Source: Treponema vincentii
GTDB lineage: Bacteria; Spirochaetota; Spirochaetia; Treponematales; Treponemataceae
Assembly (NCBI RefSeq): GCF_018336815.1
Contig: NZ_CP050497.1
Coordinates: forward strand, 930,001-994,000
Length of the DNA stretch: 64,000 nt
Direction of reading: 5' to 3'
The position numbers and the translations under genes are program-made. The notes below the pieces were generated by a model. The model did no database searches and was not told the origin of the DNA. It worked only from the letters and a program-made list of their open reading frames with translations. Each line of letters begins with the position of its first letter. Position 1 is the stretch's first letter. This document shows, in pieces, positions 9,841 through 19,437 of this stretch.

Positions 9841-11718
9841 CTAGACTCCAAGGCGGTTAATCACGGTGTCGAGCATCTCGTTGACGGTAGCGACAAAACG
9901 AGCTGTCGCATTGTAGCCGTGCTGAAATTTAATAATATCCGCCAATTCTTCGTCGATGTTAACGCCGGAAATCGAGTCACGCATATCGCGGAGTTCCTTA
10001 CCGATAGCGGTTTGCGTATTCAACGCAAGCTCGGCCTGTTCACCCTTTAAGCCCATATCGGTAACAGCCTCGGCGAAGAATTCGTCGAAGGTGCGGGTGT
10101 TGCCGACCATAACCGGCGTATTCCGTATCTTTGCGATAGCGACGGCGGCGCGGTTGTCTCCGGGGTAGGGGACACCTTCAGGACTGGGGTAACCGGCGGC
10201 GATATTTTGTAAATCGCTTACGACAACCGGATTGATTTCCATCCAGCCGGAGGGGTGCGCAATGGGGGAAACCGCATACTGGGCGCCTTCCTGCGACAGT
10301 ACATTCACCGCATCGGGCTGCTGCCAGTCATAAGCGTTTTCCGCACCGCTTCCGGTCAGTACACCGGCGTATCCCGCTAAAAAGCGCCCCGAATCTTCGA
10401 CGTGTCTGATAACAAAGTCGGGATTTTCGGTGTCCTGCGCCGCCGTCCCCTTGAGCACGAGCTTGTTATTTTGATCAAGATACGCGACGACTTCTGCGCC
10501 GGAACGGTTGATGCGGTCTACAAGGTCGGCGACCATATCGGTGGAAGCGTAGGGTACTTGAACCGTTCCCGTTCCTGCGGAAAGGGTGATCGTCCCTTCC
10601 AATCCGATTTGTTCGCGCGGATCAAGACTATATGCGCCGGTCAAACGGAAGATATATGAAGAATCGTATTCACCGTCGCCGTTCCGGTCAAAATTACCGA
10701 CCGTATTGTTAATAAAATATTGTTCTTTGAAAAAATCGATACCGGTTTTTCCGTTTAAGCCCATTGCATTGCGGTGAATGTCGTTAACAAGGTCGACAAA
10801 GTTCATCGCCATCGTATCGAGTTTATTGATTTCGTCGCGGACATCTCCGTCGCGCAGTTCGATAAGGGCAGCCAGTCTACCGCCGCCGAAGTGTGCAAGA
10901 TTACCGGAATCTTCCCATACGACATCGGCATATCCTTCGTTTCCGGCACCGCTTTTAAGACCGAAGGTACGGAACGTCCGCCCCTGTACCAATTCCATAC
11001 CGTCCGAATAAATGATATAGGATTCGTCGGCATCGCGCTTTTCTACGGAGATGGAGATAAGGTCGGCAAGTTTTTCGGTTAAGACGTCGCGCTTATCCAT
11101 CAGGTCATTAGGATTGTCGCCCATCGCTTTGACTTTTACGATTTCTTCATTGAGCGCCGCAATTTGCCGAGTAAAGGAGTTTACCTGTTTAACCCGCGCT
11201 TCAATGTCTCCGTTGATCATATCGCGGATGCCCTGCAAGCCCCGATATTGGTGGTGCACGGCATCGGTCAGCGTTTTTGCGCGGGTAGCAACCGCACTGC
11301 GCGCCGCCGCTGATTCGGGATAGACCGACAACTCTTGCCACGAATCCCAAAATTGATCGAGCCGCGTTCGCACCGAAGTATCCTCCGGTTCGTTATACAG
11401 CTGTTCAAGCATATAGATGTAGGAATCGCGTGTTTCCCAGTACCCCTGCTGATCGGTTTGTGCGACAATCCGCTGATCCAACAACTCGTCGCGCAGGCGG
11501 GTAATGGAGCTGACGGCAACACCCTGTCCGATTTGTCCGGGAGTTTCCGCCCGTGAAAGATCGGGACGGTACAGCGGCTCGTAAGAATCGAGCTGAACAC
11601 GCTGACGGGTATATCCTTCCGTGGATGAGTTCGATATGTTATGACCGGCAGTTTGAATGGACTGCTGGTGTGCAAACAAACTGCGTTTTCCTAATTCAAT
11701 CGAAGCAAATGTAGACAT
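9841..11718 (-). CDS. flgK: Flagellar hook-associated protein FlgK (HAP1)
   Basis: FlgK caps the hook and begins the hook-filament junction. The protein (625 residues from the ATG at 11718) starts MSTFASIELGKRSLFAHQQS and contains the signature AGHNISNSSTEGYTRQRV near residue 28. It ends with a helical NIDEELADIIKFQHGYNA segment typical of rod/hook/HAP C-termini. A GTG at 11727 is an alternative start; I prefer the ATG because AAGGTGA lies 4-5 bases upstream. The gene is 31 bases downstream of the flgN-like gene and is followed by the repeat element and flgL. Confidence 0.95.
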   Translation of the reverse strand: MSTFASIELGKRSLFAHQQSIQTAGHNISNSSTEGYTRQRVQLDSYEPLYRPDLSRAETPGQIGQGVAVSSITRLRDELLDQRIVAQTDQQGYWETRDSYIYMLEQLYNEPEDTSVRTRLDQFWDSWQELSVYPESAAARSAVATRAKTLTDAVHHQYRGLQGIRDMINGDIEARVKQVNSFTRQIAALNEEIVKVKAMGDNPNDLMDKRDVLTEKLADLISISVEKRDADESYIIYSDGMELVQGRTFRTFGLKSGAGNEGYADVVWEDSGNLAHFGGGRLAALIELRDGDVRDEINKLDTMAMNFVDLVNDIHRNAMGLNGKTGIDFFKEQYFINNTVGNFDRNGDGEYDSSYIFRLTGAYSLDPREQIGLEGTITLSAGTGTVQVPYASTDMVADLVDRINRSGAEVVAYLDQNNKLVLKGTAAQDTENPDFVIRHVEDSGRFLAGYAGVLTGSGAENAYDWQQPDAVNVLSQEGAQYAVSPIAHPSGWMEINPVVVSDLQNIAAGYPSPEGVPYPGDNRAAVAIAKIRNTPVMVGNTRTFDEFFAEAVTDMGLKGEQAELALNTQTAIGKELRDMRDSISGVNIDEELADIIKFQHGYNATARFVATVNEMLDTVINRLGV

Positions 11719-11749
11719 TTTTATCACCTTCCTCCTTGAATACTATCCG

Positions 11750-12244
11750 TTAAAATACCGTATCGATAACCAAACTGCTGTAATTCGATTGGCTCGGCGC
11801 ACCGGTGCGGGTATAAAATGACGTTCTTGTACCGATTTCTGCGGCATCCATCATATCTTGTACCAGCGTCTGTACGTGCGTCACATAAGCGTCAAGCGTA
11901 TCGTTTGCAGTTTTTGAGAGCTGCACTTGCTGCTGCAGACTGCGATATAAATAACTGAGCTTTTTTTGATTTTCCGTAGGCAGCAATGCAATGTAGCCGT
12001 AAAAATCACGTACCTCTTCGTTATACGGATCAAGCTGATTGAGAAGCAAAAAACACTGCTTATCGAGCCGTAAAAACTCATTGGAAGCCTCCGTACTTTT
12101 CAGTACGCAGCGTTCAATGCCTTCCCATGAACGGTTCCGCACGGAGTCGGAAAGCTCTTTTTGATATGCATATACTTCTTTCATCACGGTAATTTGCTGA
12201 TGCAAGATTTGTTCGATTTTCTCTGCAGCCGATATTTTGTCCAT
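11750..12244 (-). CDS. flgN: FlgN-like flagellar export chaperone
   Basis: The 164-residue protein is almost entirely helical by composition (AEKIEQILHQQITVMKEVYA, then KKLSYLYRSLQQQVQLSK). It matches the FlgN pattern: an N-terminal helix that opens with a run of hydrophobic and Glu/Lys residues, followed by a helical hairpin. FlgN chaperones FlgK and FlgL to the export gate. The position directly upstream of flgK is the usual place for flgN and is the main argument, since the family is poorly conserved. The assignment is moderately secure. Confidence 0.65.
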   Translation of the reverse strand: MDKISAAEKIEQILHQQITVMKEVYAYQKELSDSVRNRSWEGIERCVLKSTEASNEFLRLDKQCFLLLNQLDPYNEEVRDFYGYIALLPTENQKKLSYLYRSLQQQVQLSKTANDTLDAYVTHVQTLVQDMMDAAEIGTRTSFYTRTGAPSQSNYSSLVIDTVF

Positions 12245-12302
12245 CTAATACCCCTTCTGCTACAGTGTCGGAATTTACAGGAAAACCTTGAGGAAAATCG
12301 GG

Positions 12303-12379
12303 AAACGCATCAGACTTCTTGGTGCATTTCCCGCAGAATACAGAGACTGCGATATTGCTTCTATTCATCTGATGCGTTT
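12303..12379 (+). repeat. Nested-palindrome repeat, short derivative (77 bp)
   Basis: Outer arms AAACGCATCAGA (12303-12314) and TCTGATGCGTTT (12368-12379) match the outer arms of the full copies. The core CCCGCAGAATA plus CAGAG is kept, but the middle stem has shrunk to CGCAG/CTGCG. It lies between tRNA-Asn and the flgN-like gene. Confidence 0.7.
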
Positions 12380-12390
12380 GTTCTGTTTCT

Positions 12391-12430
12391 AAAATAAAAA
12401 AAGCTCAAACAGCCACACTGTTTGAGCTTT
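12391..12430 (-). terminator. Rho-independent terminator after tRNA-Asn
   Basis: On the minus strand, AAAGCTCAAACAG, a 5-base loop and CTGTTTGAGCTTT form a 13-bp stem that runs into a U-rich tract (12391-12400). It begins 7 bases after the tRNA 3' end. Confidence 0.9.
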
Positions 12431-12436
12431 GAAAAA

Positions 12437-12509
12437 CTCCCCCGCGCGGGTTCGAACCACGGACCCAGTGGTTAACAGCCACTTGCTCTGCCTACTGAGC
12501 TACAGGGGA
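12437..12509 (-). tRNA. tRNA-Asn (GTT)
   Basis: The 73-base cloverleaf has acceptor TCCCCTG paired with CGGGGGA (one G-U), anticodon stem AGTGG/CCACT, loop CTGTTAA with anticodon GTT, T-loop GTTCGAA and discriminator G, as expected for Asn. CCA is not encoded. Confidence 0.97.
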
Positions 12510-12510
12510 A

Positions 12511-12880
12511 AGTGATAAATAACTATGGACAACTTTATACCGAAAATAGAAAAAAATGTCAAGCATTTCGGATAAAACCTGTTCAGAAACGGAAGTTTCC
12601 GAACAGGTTTAATATATGGGCTGTTCAACCTTTCCTTTTAAAAATATGTGGGCAGCTACTTCGTTATTTCACAAAAATTAATCCTCAACGTGCAGAAGCA
12701 CGCCTGCGGGTAATTTTTGTTCAGGCCTCGTATCTGCCTCACCTATTTTTAAGAGGCTAACGGAAAGACTATTTCTAAAAAAATATTGATTCTGCAAAAC
12801 CGCCACGAATGGTGATGGCTCTAAGCCGTAACAAGTTTGCGGATATATTGCAAAAGCGTCTAATGCGATTGTCCTGCGCA
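12511..12880. other. Intergenic region with stacked palindromes
   Basis: No gene is seen. Besides the repeat at 12575-12610 there is a long stem with arms ACAAAAATTA (about 12671) and TAATTTTTGT (about 12711) that encloses an inner CGTGC/GCACG hairpin. Confidence 0.5.
12575..12610. repeat. AACCTGTTC palindrome, copy 2
   Basis: A 36-base near-perfect hairpin: AAACCTGTTC (12575-12584), inner GAAAC/GTTTC, and GAACAGGTTT (12601-12610). Its arms match the copies at 8401 and 41134. Confidence 0.75.
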
Positions 12881-14434
12881 TCAGAGGTTTTCTTTTGCCC
12901 AAAGGCGGATGATCGGTTCGAGGCTGTCGATGCGGAACCCTTGAGCAAACACATCGGCTTGTTCTCTGCTGCCCTGCCATTGCTGATAGGGATTGTCGTA
13001 ATTGGTTTCTAAAAATCGATAAATGATATTCTCGGCGTTGTTTTGTTCGCTGCCGAAGAACGATAATTTTTGTACCGCCGCATGTTGGAGAATTGTGCGG
13101 ATTGCCGAACGGACTTCTTTAAAGAAGAGATCACGGTAGATGCCGTAGCTTTTGCCCGTTACCTTTTTCACTGTTTCGGCGATAGATATCGGCAGCTCTT
13201 TAGGCTCATTGATGGGATATATTTGAACGGAAATCGATGTTTTTTCACCGATCGTTTGTTTCGGAGTAGATACTTCTGATTCCGGTATTGAAGATACTGA
13301 CACAGAGACGGCATTGACCGGAACATTTCTTTCCGTCTCTTTTTTCTTACGTGTGGCAGCAGATTCCTTCTCCGTTTTGCCGATTTTTTTTGCCGTCATT
13401 TTTTGAGCCGTTGCTTTTTCAGTCTGTTGGTTTGTTTGTTTTACCGCTTTTGTTTTTTTTACAGCCGGTACGGGCAACCCTTTAGCCTGCGTAGGTTCCA
13501 GATTAAACTTTAACTGCTTCCAAGCTCGCTGTAAATATAAATCTCCGGTGATGCTGTAATAGTATCCTTGCGCTACATTCGCGAGCACCGCATGGAGCAG
13601 CTCTTCATCTTTCCAATTACGCACCCTGCCTACTTTTACCGAATGAAAAATCGCATAATGATTAGTGCCGTATTTCCTGCTGTACAAAAGCAGTATATTT
13701 TCAAAGGCGCCGTCGGCATAACGATTCCAATACTTCATAGTATAGGCGAGTACTTTATCTTCGATACGGATTATGGATGAAGGTATGGTGATTGCTGCAA
13801 TCTGTTCTTTTGTGAAGACAATTTTTGAAAAATCGACAACGAAAGCTTTCGCCTTTTGAAGCGCTCTTCGTGTTTTCTCTTGAGCGTTTTTTCGATCCTG
13901 CTCTTCACGATATTCCCGCACAGAAGAAATCGTATCGGTAATATACATGCGGATGATATCGGCAGCTTGCCGCATATCGGCAGCATGGTATTTAAGCTTT
14001 TCGGCATACCGTGTATATCTTTCGGTAAAACTAATAGCAGCAAATCGATTCGGCGAAATAGCATTAATGACTTTTTCGCATACTTTAATAATCGTATAGA
14101 CCTCTGCACGTTTTAACGGAGCAATAGTGTTTGCAAAGAAAATAATAACTTTTTTGACTTGAACAACAGTCCGATCCGCAAGCTGAACAAGTGAATCGGT
14201 AAGCAAAATATGGAATCGATAATCGTGCTTTCGGTAATAGGTCATCAACTGTACCCGCATTTTATTATCGGGATATCGATGTATCAATTTTGTATTATAG
14301 AGCCGCAATGCTTCTGCTTGTCTATTCAAAGAACGAAATTCAAAATAGCGTTCAATGTCAGGGTCTTCGGTAAGGCTGAGCTGAGGGAATTCTTGCTTTA
14401 ATATATAAATATCCAGTTCGGTAAGTTGTCGCAT
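12881..14434 (-). CDS. Conserved hypothetical protein with a Lys/Thr-rich linker
   Basis: I do not recognise this 517-residue protein. Residues 1 to about 320 are a folded, largely helical region. Residues about 325-390 are a low-complexity Lys/Ala/Thr/Glu linker (AVKKTKAVKQTNQQ, TAKKIGKTEKESAATRKKK). The last 110 residues form a second folded part (GKSYGIYRDLFFKEVRSAIR). There is no signal peptide or membrane segment, so it is probably cytoplasmic. It stands alone between flaB and tRNA-Asn on the minus strand. It is likely a lineage-specific treponemal protein; a function cannot be inferred. Confidence 0.75.
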   Translation of the reverse strand: MRQLTELDIYILKQEFPQLSLTEDPDIERYFEFRSLNRQAEALRLYNTKLIHRYPDNKMRVQLMTYYRKHDYRFHILLTDSLVQLADRTVVQVKKVIIFFANTIAPLKRAEVYTIIKVCEKVINAISPNRFAAISFTERYTRYAEKLKYHAADMRQAADIIRMYITDTISSVREYREEQDRKNAQEKTRRALQKAKAFVVDFSKIVFTKEQIAAITIPSSIIRIEDKVLAYTMKYWNRYADGAFENILLLYSRKYGTNHYAIFHSVKVGRVRNWKDEELLHAVLANVAQGYYYSITGDLYLQRAWKQLKFNLEPTQAKGLPVPAVKKTKAVKQTNQQTEKATAQKMTAKKIGKTEKESAATRKKKETERNVPVNAVSVSVSSIPESEVSTPKQTIGEKTSISVQIYPINEPKELPISIAETVKKVTGKSYGIYRDLFFKEVRSAIRTILQHAAVQKLSFFGSEQNNAENIIYRFLETNYDNPYQQWQGSREQADVFAQGFRIDSLEPIIRLWAKENL

Positions 14435-14455
14435 AATGTATAACGGAAGCGATTA

Positions 14456-14496
14456 TAATAAAAAAAAAGGTTGCTTCCTAGTAGGAGGCAACCTTT
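14456..14496 (-). terminator. Terminator of flaB
   Basis: On the minus strand GGTTGCctCC, a short loop and GGaaGCAACC are followed by eight or more U. It starts about 20 bases after the flaB stop. Confidence 0.9.
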
Positions 14497-14514
14497 TCCG
14501 TCACTCTCTAATGC

Positions 14515-15376
14515 TTAGCGCAACAGCGACATTACGCTTTGTGTCTGCTGGTTAGCTTGTGCAAGCATTGCCGTACCGGACTGCGTCAGGATCTGGTTTC
14601 TGGTGAATTCTACCATCTCCTTAGCCATGTCGACATCACGTATGCGTGATTCCGAGGCTTGGAGATTTTCCGCTGCAACGTTGATACCGACAACACTCAT
14701 CTCAAGTCTGTTCTGGTATGCACCAAGATCAGCCCGCTGTTTGTTGATCTTCTTGATGGCTTCATCAAGGGTACCGATTGCACGGTTTGCTGTTTCAGGC
14801 GTATCGATTGTAAGAATCGATTCGTCACCAATGTCGCGAACACCGAGCGCTTTTGCGGTCATTGTACCGACATACGCACGTACGCGCTGATCCATGTTAG
14901 CACCGATATGGAACCACATAGAGGCGGTAACGGTGTTTTCCCCTGTTTCACGAGCGAAACGACCGGTAAGCATATTCATACCGTTGAACTGTGCGTGACT
15001 TGCGATCCGGTCAACTTCAGCAACAAGCTGAGATACTTCAACCTGGATGTACAAGCGGTCTTCGGCGCTGTAAATACCGTTCGAAGACTGAACACTTAAT
15101 TCACGGATGCGCTGCATAACATCAGTTGTTTCCTGCAAGAAGGCTTCGGCAACTTGAATAAAGGAAATGCCGTCTTGAGCGTTGGCACTTGCTCTATTTA
15201 AGCCACGGATTTGGCTTCGCATTTTTTTCGGAAACTGCTAAGCCGGAAGCATCATCCCCTGCACGATTGATGCGTAAACCGGATGAAAGTTTTTCTATGT
15301 TTTTTTGAGTGTACACGTTGGTCTGGCCAAGAGTTCTCTGTGCAAACATAGCGCTCATGTTGTGATTAATGATCAT
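14515..15376 (-). pseudogene. flaB: Flagellin FlaB, split by one extra A in an A7 tract
   Basis: FlaB is the core filament protein of spirochaete periplasmic flagella. The start ATG at 15376 ([17 protein letters not shown]) follows AAGGAG with 7-base spacing. The first frame reads to ASGLAVSEK and then runs out at 15194. The second, from 15223, reads [20 protein letters not shown] to the normal C-terminus ([17 protein letters not shown]). The junction is GAAAAAAATGCG, with seven A. Six A would give [12 protein letters not shown], the standard FlaB sequence, and a 286-residue protein of normal length. Both halves are otherwise intact. It is called a pseudogene only because of the frame; a sequencing error, or slippage on A7, would restore a functional gene. 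Other flaB copies may exist outside this window. Confidence 0.85.
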
Positions 15377-15383
15377 ATTGCTA

Positions 15384-15441
15384 CTCCTTCGGCGATTTTT
15401 GACGAGTTTTACCTTGCGGCGTCCGTCACGGCATCCCTGCC
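15384..15441 (-). promoter_or_regulatory. Candidate CsrA-binding sites in the flaB leader
   Basis: Three GGA motifs occur in the 66 bases upstream of the flaB start, on the sense strand. CAGGGATG lies in a small hairpin GGCA-GGGA-TGCC (15430-15441), GACGGACG is at 15420-15427, and AAGGAG is the Shine-Dalgarno itself (15384-15389). CsrA is known to bind A-N-GGA in hairpin loops, and in Bacillus it represses flagellin through two sites, one over the Shine-Dalgarno. The match to that arrangement is direct; function is inferred. Confidence 0.6.
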
Positions 15442-15538
15442 GATATGTCAATAATTATTTTCCAGATCCTCTGCTATCCGACACAGAAGAACGTAACACA
15501 ATGAAGGGCGCACAACCTTTTCACTGTGCTTATTACAT

Positions 15539-15564
15539 ATATCGGAGTTATCGCAAAACACTTA
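15539..15564 (-). promoter_or_regulatory. Possible sigma-28 (FliA-type) promoter for flaB
   Basis: On the minus strand TAAGTGTT, 10 bases, then TCCGATAT resembles the flagellar sigma consensus TAAAGTTT-N11-GCCGATAA. It would give a leader of about 155 bases. The match is imperfect. Confidence 0.35.
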
Positions 15565-15661
15565 AGAAGAAAAAAGAAAAAATATGAGGGTTGTCGGGAT
15601 ATTATTTGTAAATCGGCATATCGGAAGCCTCTATCGATAAATAGTAAAAACTGATAGATTT

Positions 15662-18103
15662 ATGAGCGTAATGACACCGCATACATTAGAAGTTTTAGAG
15701 TTTTTCCGCATCGCGGAGATTATCGCAGGATATTGCAAGTCGGAAGAGGCGCGAGAACGCTGCCTACAAAAACGCCCCTTGCAGGATGCGGGGGAGATTG
15801 CCGCAGCAAAGGAGCTGGGGCGGGATATTCTCTCGTTTTTACAAGCTGATGAACCGCTCCCGATTAAAAATCTCCCGCCGCTCAATTCCGTATTAAAACA
15901 GCTCCATACCGCAGGCGTCTGCCTTACTATAGAGGAACTCTACGCGGCGGGGCTTTTGGCGCTGCAAGTCGATGAATTGAAGACTTGGGCTATAAAGCAA
16001 AAACGGACGGACAGCGCCGCATGTACACTCATCGAATCGATACCGCCGCTTCCGCAAACCGAGCAGGCGGTGTTTTCGTTTATAGATAAAAACGGAGCGC
16101 TGCGGGACATCCCCTCGCTGACGGCCATCCGAAAAAAGATGCAGCGTATCGAAGCTGATATTGAAAAAACAATGCGCAGCTACTGTACCGACGAGTCTAC
16201 CAAGGGAATGCTGCAAACGCCTGCGCCCGTGCTGCGGAACGGCAGGCAGGTTATCGCCGTGCGTTCCAACTTTAAGGGGCGGATTAAGGGCATTATCCAC
16301 GAATACTCCCAGTCGGGGCAAAGCTTTTACCTTGAACCTGAAAGTATTGTGCTGCGCAATAACGAATTGATGCGGGCGCAGGCGGAGTATGAACAGGAAC
16401 TGCACCGCCTATTGGTGAGCATCAGCTCAAAGCTCGCGGATGAAGCGGAGGCACTTGAGCAGGCATACAGGCTCGTGCTGGAACTGGATTGCGCCGCCGC
16501 CGCCGCCCGCTGGGCATATACGGAAAACGGTGTCTTTGTACCCGACACGGGGAACACTCAATACTTTTATTTACAGGCGGCGCGGCACCCGCTTCTCGGT
16601 ACGGCGGCGGTTCCCATCGACCTTAAACTGACACCGGAAGAGCGGATACTGATTATCACCGGACCAAACACCGGCGGTAAAACAGTCAGTTTAAAAACCG
16701 CCGCCCTCTTTGTTCTATTAAATCAAACCGGCTGGCCGGTACTCGCCGGAGAAGAAACGCGGCTGCCGGTGTTCCGCTATGTCGGCTGCGCTATCGGAGA
16801 TGAGCAATCGCTCGACCGCTCGCTTTCCACCTTTTCCGCCTATATGCGCACTGTTGGGGAGCTCTTGGAAGCGGCGGATGAGGAAAGCCTTATCCTCCTC
16901 GATGAACTTGGCAGCGGTACCGATCCTCAAGAGGGCGGCGCACTTGCTATGGCGATTTTGGATGAGCTATTTGTCCGCCGCTCGTGCGTCTTTGTAACAA
17001 GCCATCACGGTGTGCTGAAAAACTATGCGTACCGGAAAAGCGGCTGCATAAATGCCTCCGTATCCTTTGATGAAGCAACGCTGCGCCCTTCATACCGGAT
17101 ACTGATGGGCATCCCCGGTGAAAGCCGCGCCGTCGATATTGCGGAAAAAAACGGATTAAGCCCCGACGTTATCCGCGCCGCGCGTGCGTATATGGCGGAC
17201 AGTTCCGCCGATGCCGCCGCCCTCATCAAGGGGCTGATGGAAAAGCATGAGCAACTTGCGGTCTTTGAACGGGAAAAAGACGAGACAGAAAAAGCATTGC
17301 GGGAAAAGCAGCGCCGCTTCGATTTAAATGCGCTCAAGCTCCGCCAAAAGGAGCAAGTTCTCCGCTCGCAGGGGTATAAACGCTTGAACGATTTATTCGA
17401 GCAGAAGCGCAACGAAATAGAAAACCTCGTGCGGGAAATTCAGGAAGGGGAGCTGACACACGAAAAGACGAGTAAGCTTAAACAGTTTTTTGCCGATTTC
17501 GGAAAAATGCTTGCAGAAGAGCAAACGGATATCCGCACTGAACAGGAGGAACTTTCCGCTCTACAGCAGGCGCTTCGAAATCGTGAGCAGGAGCAAGGAC
17601 ACGGGAAACCGGCAAACGGTATGCCTGCAACCGGCGCTCCGGTAAGCGAAATACTGACCGAAGGTATGGAGGTACTTATTCCTCAGCTGCATCGGCGCGG
17701 CGTCATTATCCGGAAAGAAAAAAAGAACTGGCTGGTGGCGGTCGATACCGTTAAAATGACATTCCCTGCCGATAAACTCGAACCGCTCAACTTGTCCGGC
17801 ACCGCACCCTTACGCACGCCGCAGGTTGTGGTAGAAGCGGAGCTGCATAAGGAAAGCCGCCCTGAACTTGAACTGCGCCTACTAGGAATGAGGCTTGACG
17901 AAGCGGAAAAGCACCTGCAAAATCAACTCGATCTTGCTTTGATGCATAATATGCAGGAATTTTCGATTGTACACGGGAAAGGAAACGGCGTACTGCAAAC
18001 AATGGTACACGAAAAACTTGCCGCCGCTCCATACATCGCAGAATTTTTCTTTGCCCGCCCCGAACACGGCGGCACCGGCAAGACTATCGTGCGGTTACGG
18101 TAG
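15662..18103 (+). CDS. mutS2: Endonuclease MutS2
   Basis: MutS2 binds branched DNA and stalled ribosomes; it suppresses recombination and, in some species, splits collided ribosomes. The 813-residue protein has the expected order. An N-terminal core and lever domain is followed by an ATPase with Walker A GPNTGGKT (about residues 334-341), the DEQSLDRSLSTFSAYM segment and Walker B LILLDELGSGTDP (about 409-421). Next come a coiled-coil clamp, a KOW-like segment, and a C-terminal Smr nuclease domain with LRLLGMRLDEAE and IVHGKGNGVLQ. The start ATG has no strong Shine-Dalgarno; a second ATG lies three codons on. It is convergent with the HD-GYP gene. Confidence 0.95.
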   Translation: MSVMTPHTLEVLEFFRIAEIIAGYCKSEEARERCLQKRPLQDAGEIAAAKELGRDILSFLQADEPLPIKNLPPLNSVLKQLHTAGVCLTIEELYAAGLLALQVDELKTWAIKQKRTDSAACTLIESIPPLPQTEQAVFSFIDKNGALRDIPSLTAIRKKMQRIEADIEKTMRSYCTDESTKGMLQTPAPVLRNGRQVIAVRSNFKGRIKGIIHEYSQSGQSFYLEPESIVLRNNELMRAQAEYEQELHRLLVSISSKLADEAEALEQAYRLVLELDCAAAAARWAYTENGVFVPDTGNTQYFYLQAARHPLLGTAAVPIDLKLTPEERILIITGPNTGGKTVSLKTAALFVLLNQTGWPVLAGEETRLPVFRYVGCAIGDEQSLDRSLSTFSAYMRTVGELLEAADEESLILLDELGSGTDPQEGGALAMAILDELFVRRSCVFVTSHHGVLKNYAYRKSGCINASVSFDEATLRPSYRILMGIPGESRAVDIAEKNGLSPDVIRAARAYMADSSADAAALIKGLMEKHEQLAVFEREKDETEKALREKQRRFDLNALKLRQKEQVLRSQGYKRLNDLFEQKRNEIENLVREIQEGELTHEKTSKLKQFFADFGKMLAEEQTDIRTEQEELSALQQALRNREQEQGHGKPANGMPATGAPVSEILTEGMEVLIPQLHRRGVIIRKEKKNWLVAVDTVKMTFPADKLEPLNLSGTAPLRTPQVVVEAELHKESRPELELRLLGMRLDEAEKHLQNQLDLALMHNMQEFSIVHGKGNGVLQTMVHEKLAAAPYIAEFFFARPEHGGTGKTIVRLR

Positions 18104-18181
18104 TGTGTAGCGCATATATAATCCGTGATGTTTTATCAATTTACAACACGGATGTATAATCCTTGATGATGGCTGCCGAAG
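18104..18181. other. Convergent spacer with GGA-loop hairpins
   Basis: This spacer lies between mutS2 and the HD-GYP gene. On the + strand ACACGGATGT is in the loop and stem of a hairpin at 18139-18160 (TTACA/TGTATAA arms). On the minus strand TCACGGATTA and TCAAGGATTA flank it. ATCAA/TTGAT arms enclose the hairpin. It is part of the CsrA-consensus hairpin group. Confidence 0.55.
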
Positions 18182-19361
18182 TTACGCCTTTTTCTTGCCT
18201 TTGCTGAGGGCGGCGATCCATTCCTCTTTACGTGCAGGACGCATAATACGAATACCGTCCATGGCAGTACGAATAGCTTCCGAAAAAGTTGTTTTTGCAG
18301 ATCTATCGATAACACGTACAATGGGAAAACGGGGATCCTCTGAATTATTGTCGATTACCTGCGCAACGGTATTATTTGAAAGATATACGAAACTGCCGAT
18401 TGGAAAAAACGACAGTGCATTCAAGAGTGCTTTCAGCACCTCTTCATCATATTGCGAAGGTTCCCGCCGCAAAACATTTAATAAGCCTGTCGCAGGATCA
18501 TCGGCTTTCTTATATTTACGCTCGCCGGTCATCGCTTCATAAGAACAGACAACCGCAATAATCTTTCCATAAAGAGAAATTTTTTCACCGGTCAGTTTTT
18601 GAGGATACCCCGTACCGTTCTCTCGTTCGTGATGATCAAGCGTGCCAAGACAAACCGGCAGCGGGAATTTTGCTTTCTTTAATATTTTACAGGAAAGTAC
18701 CGGATGCACATGGAGATACTTTCTTTCTTCATCAGACAGTTCGCCGGCTCTGGAATAAATATCTTCGGCAATATGAATAAGACCTATCTCATGCATTAAT
18801 GCAGCAGTTGCCAATTCAACCAGCTGATGATTTTGCATTTTAAGTTCCATACCGACTACGATGGCATAAACTGCCGACCGAAGCGAATGGGTAACGAGAA
18901 AATTGTCCACGTTATATGGCATAATAGATTGTAAAATAAGTACTGCCTGCCGGTTTTCTTGTACAAAGGTACACAGTTCCTTCATTTTGGCAATTACTTT
19001 TTCGGTATCAAGAGATTGTTTGTTACGATAATTTTCGTATACTTCGGTAGTAAAAGCGTAAAACTTTCGATAGTTTTTTTCTACCAATTCTCCCGAAAGT
19101 TTTTGTTCCGGCGATGTTTTGACATCCTTATCCGTATCATCGGCTTTTTCTCCGGTCTTATCCTTTTTCTTTTTTTTGCGGATCCGTTTCCGTTACACTT
19201 CCCTTTGTATATAAAAGCGTAAATTGCCATTCGGAAAGGAGCCTCTTTAATTCATCCGTAAAACGGCTTTCTTGTGTAAATAACAAAAACTTTTTATCAA
19301 TGTACACGTCCTCCGTAAAATATACGGGCGGTTTCAGCTCTAAAAGTTTTAATGTATTCAC
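18182..19361 (-). pseudogene. HD-GYP family protein, split by one extra A in an A8 tract
   Basis: HD-GYP proteins are typically cyclic-di-GMP phosphodiesterases. A GTG at 19361 (AGGAG 8 bases upstream) opens a frame reading MNTLKLLELKPPVYFTEDV. It leaves frame in the A8 tract at 19170-19177. With seven A it would continue PQKKKKDKTGEKADD into the second frame, whose only other start is a weak TTG at 19087. The catalytic part shows LMHEIGLIHIAEDI (His-Glu rather than the usual His-Asp), HPVLSCKIL, and DHHERENGTGYP. The repaired protein is about 392 residues. The HE variant may weaken metal binding, so activity is uncertain. The frame break may be a sequencing artefact because both parts are well preserved. 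Confidence 0.75.
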
Positions 19362-19437
19362 TTAAATACGCTCCTGTAGTACACTGACAGTATGATCGAA
19401 AAATTCATACCACTATATCGATTATAGGAGATTTTGA

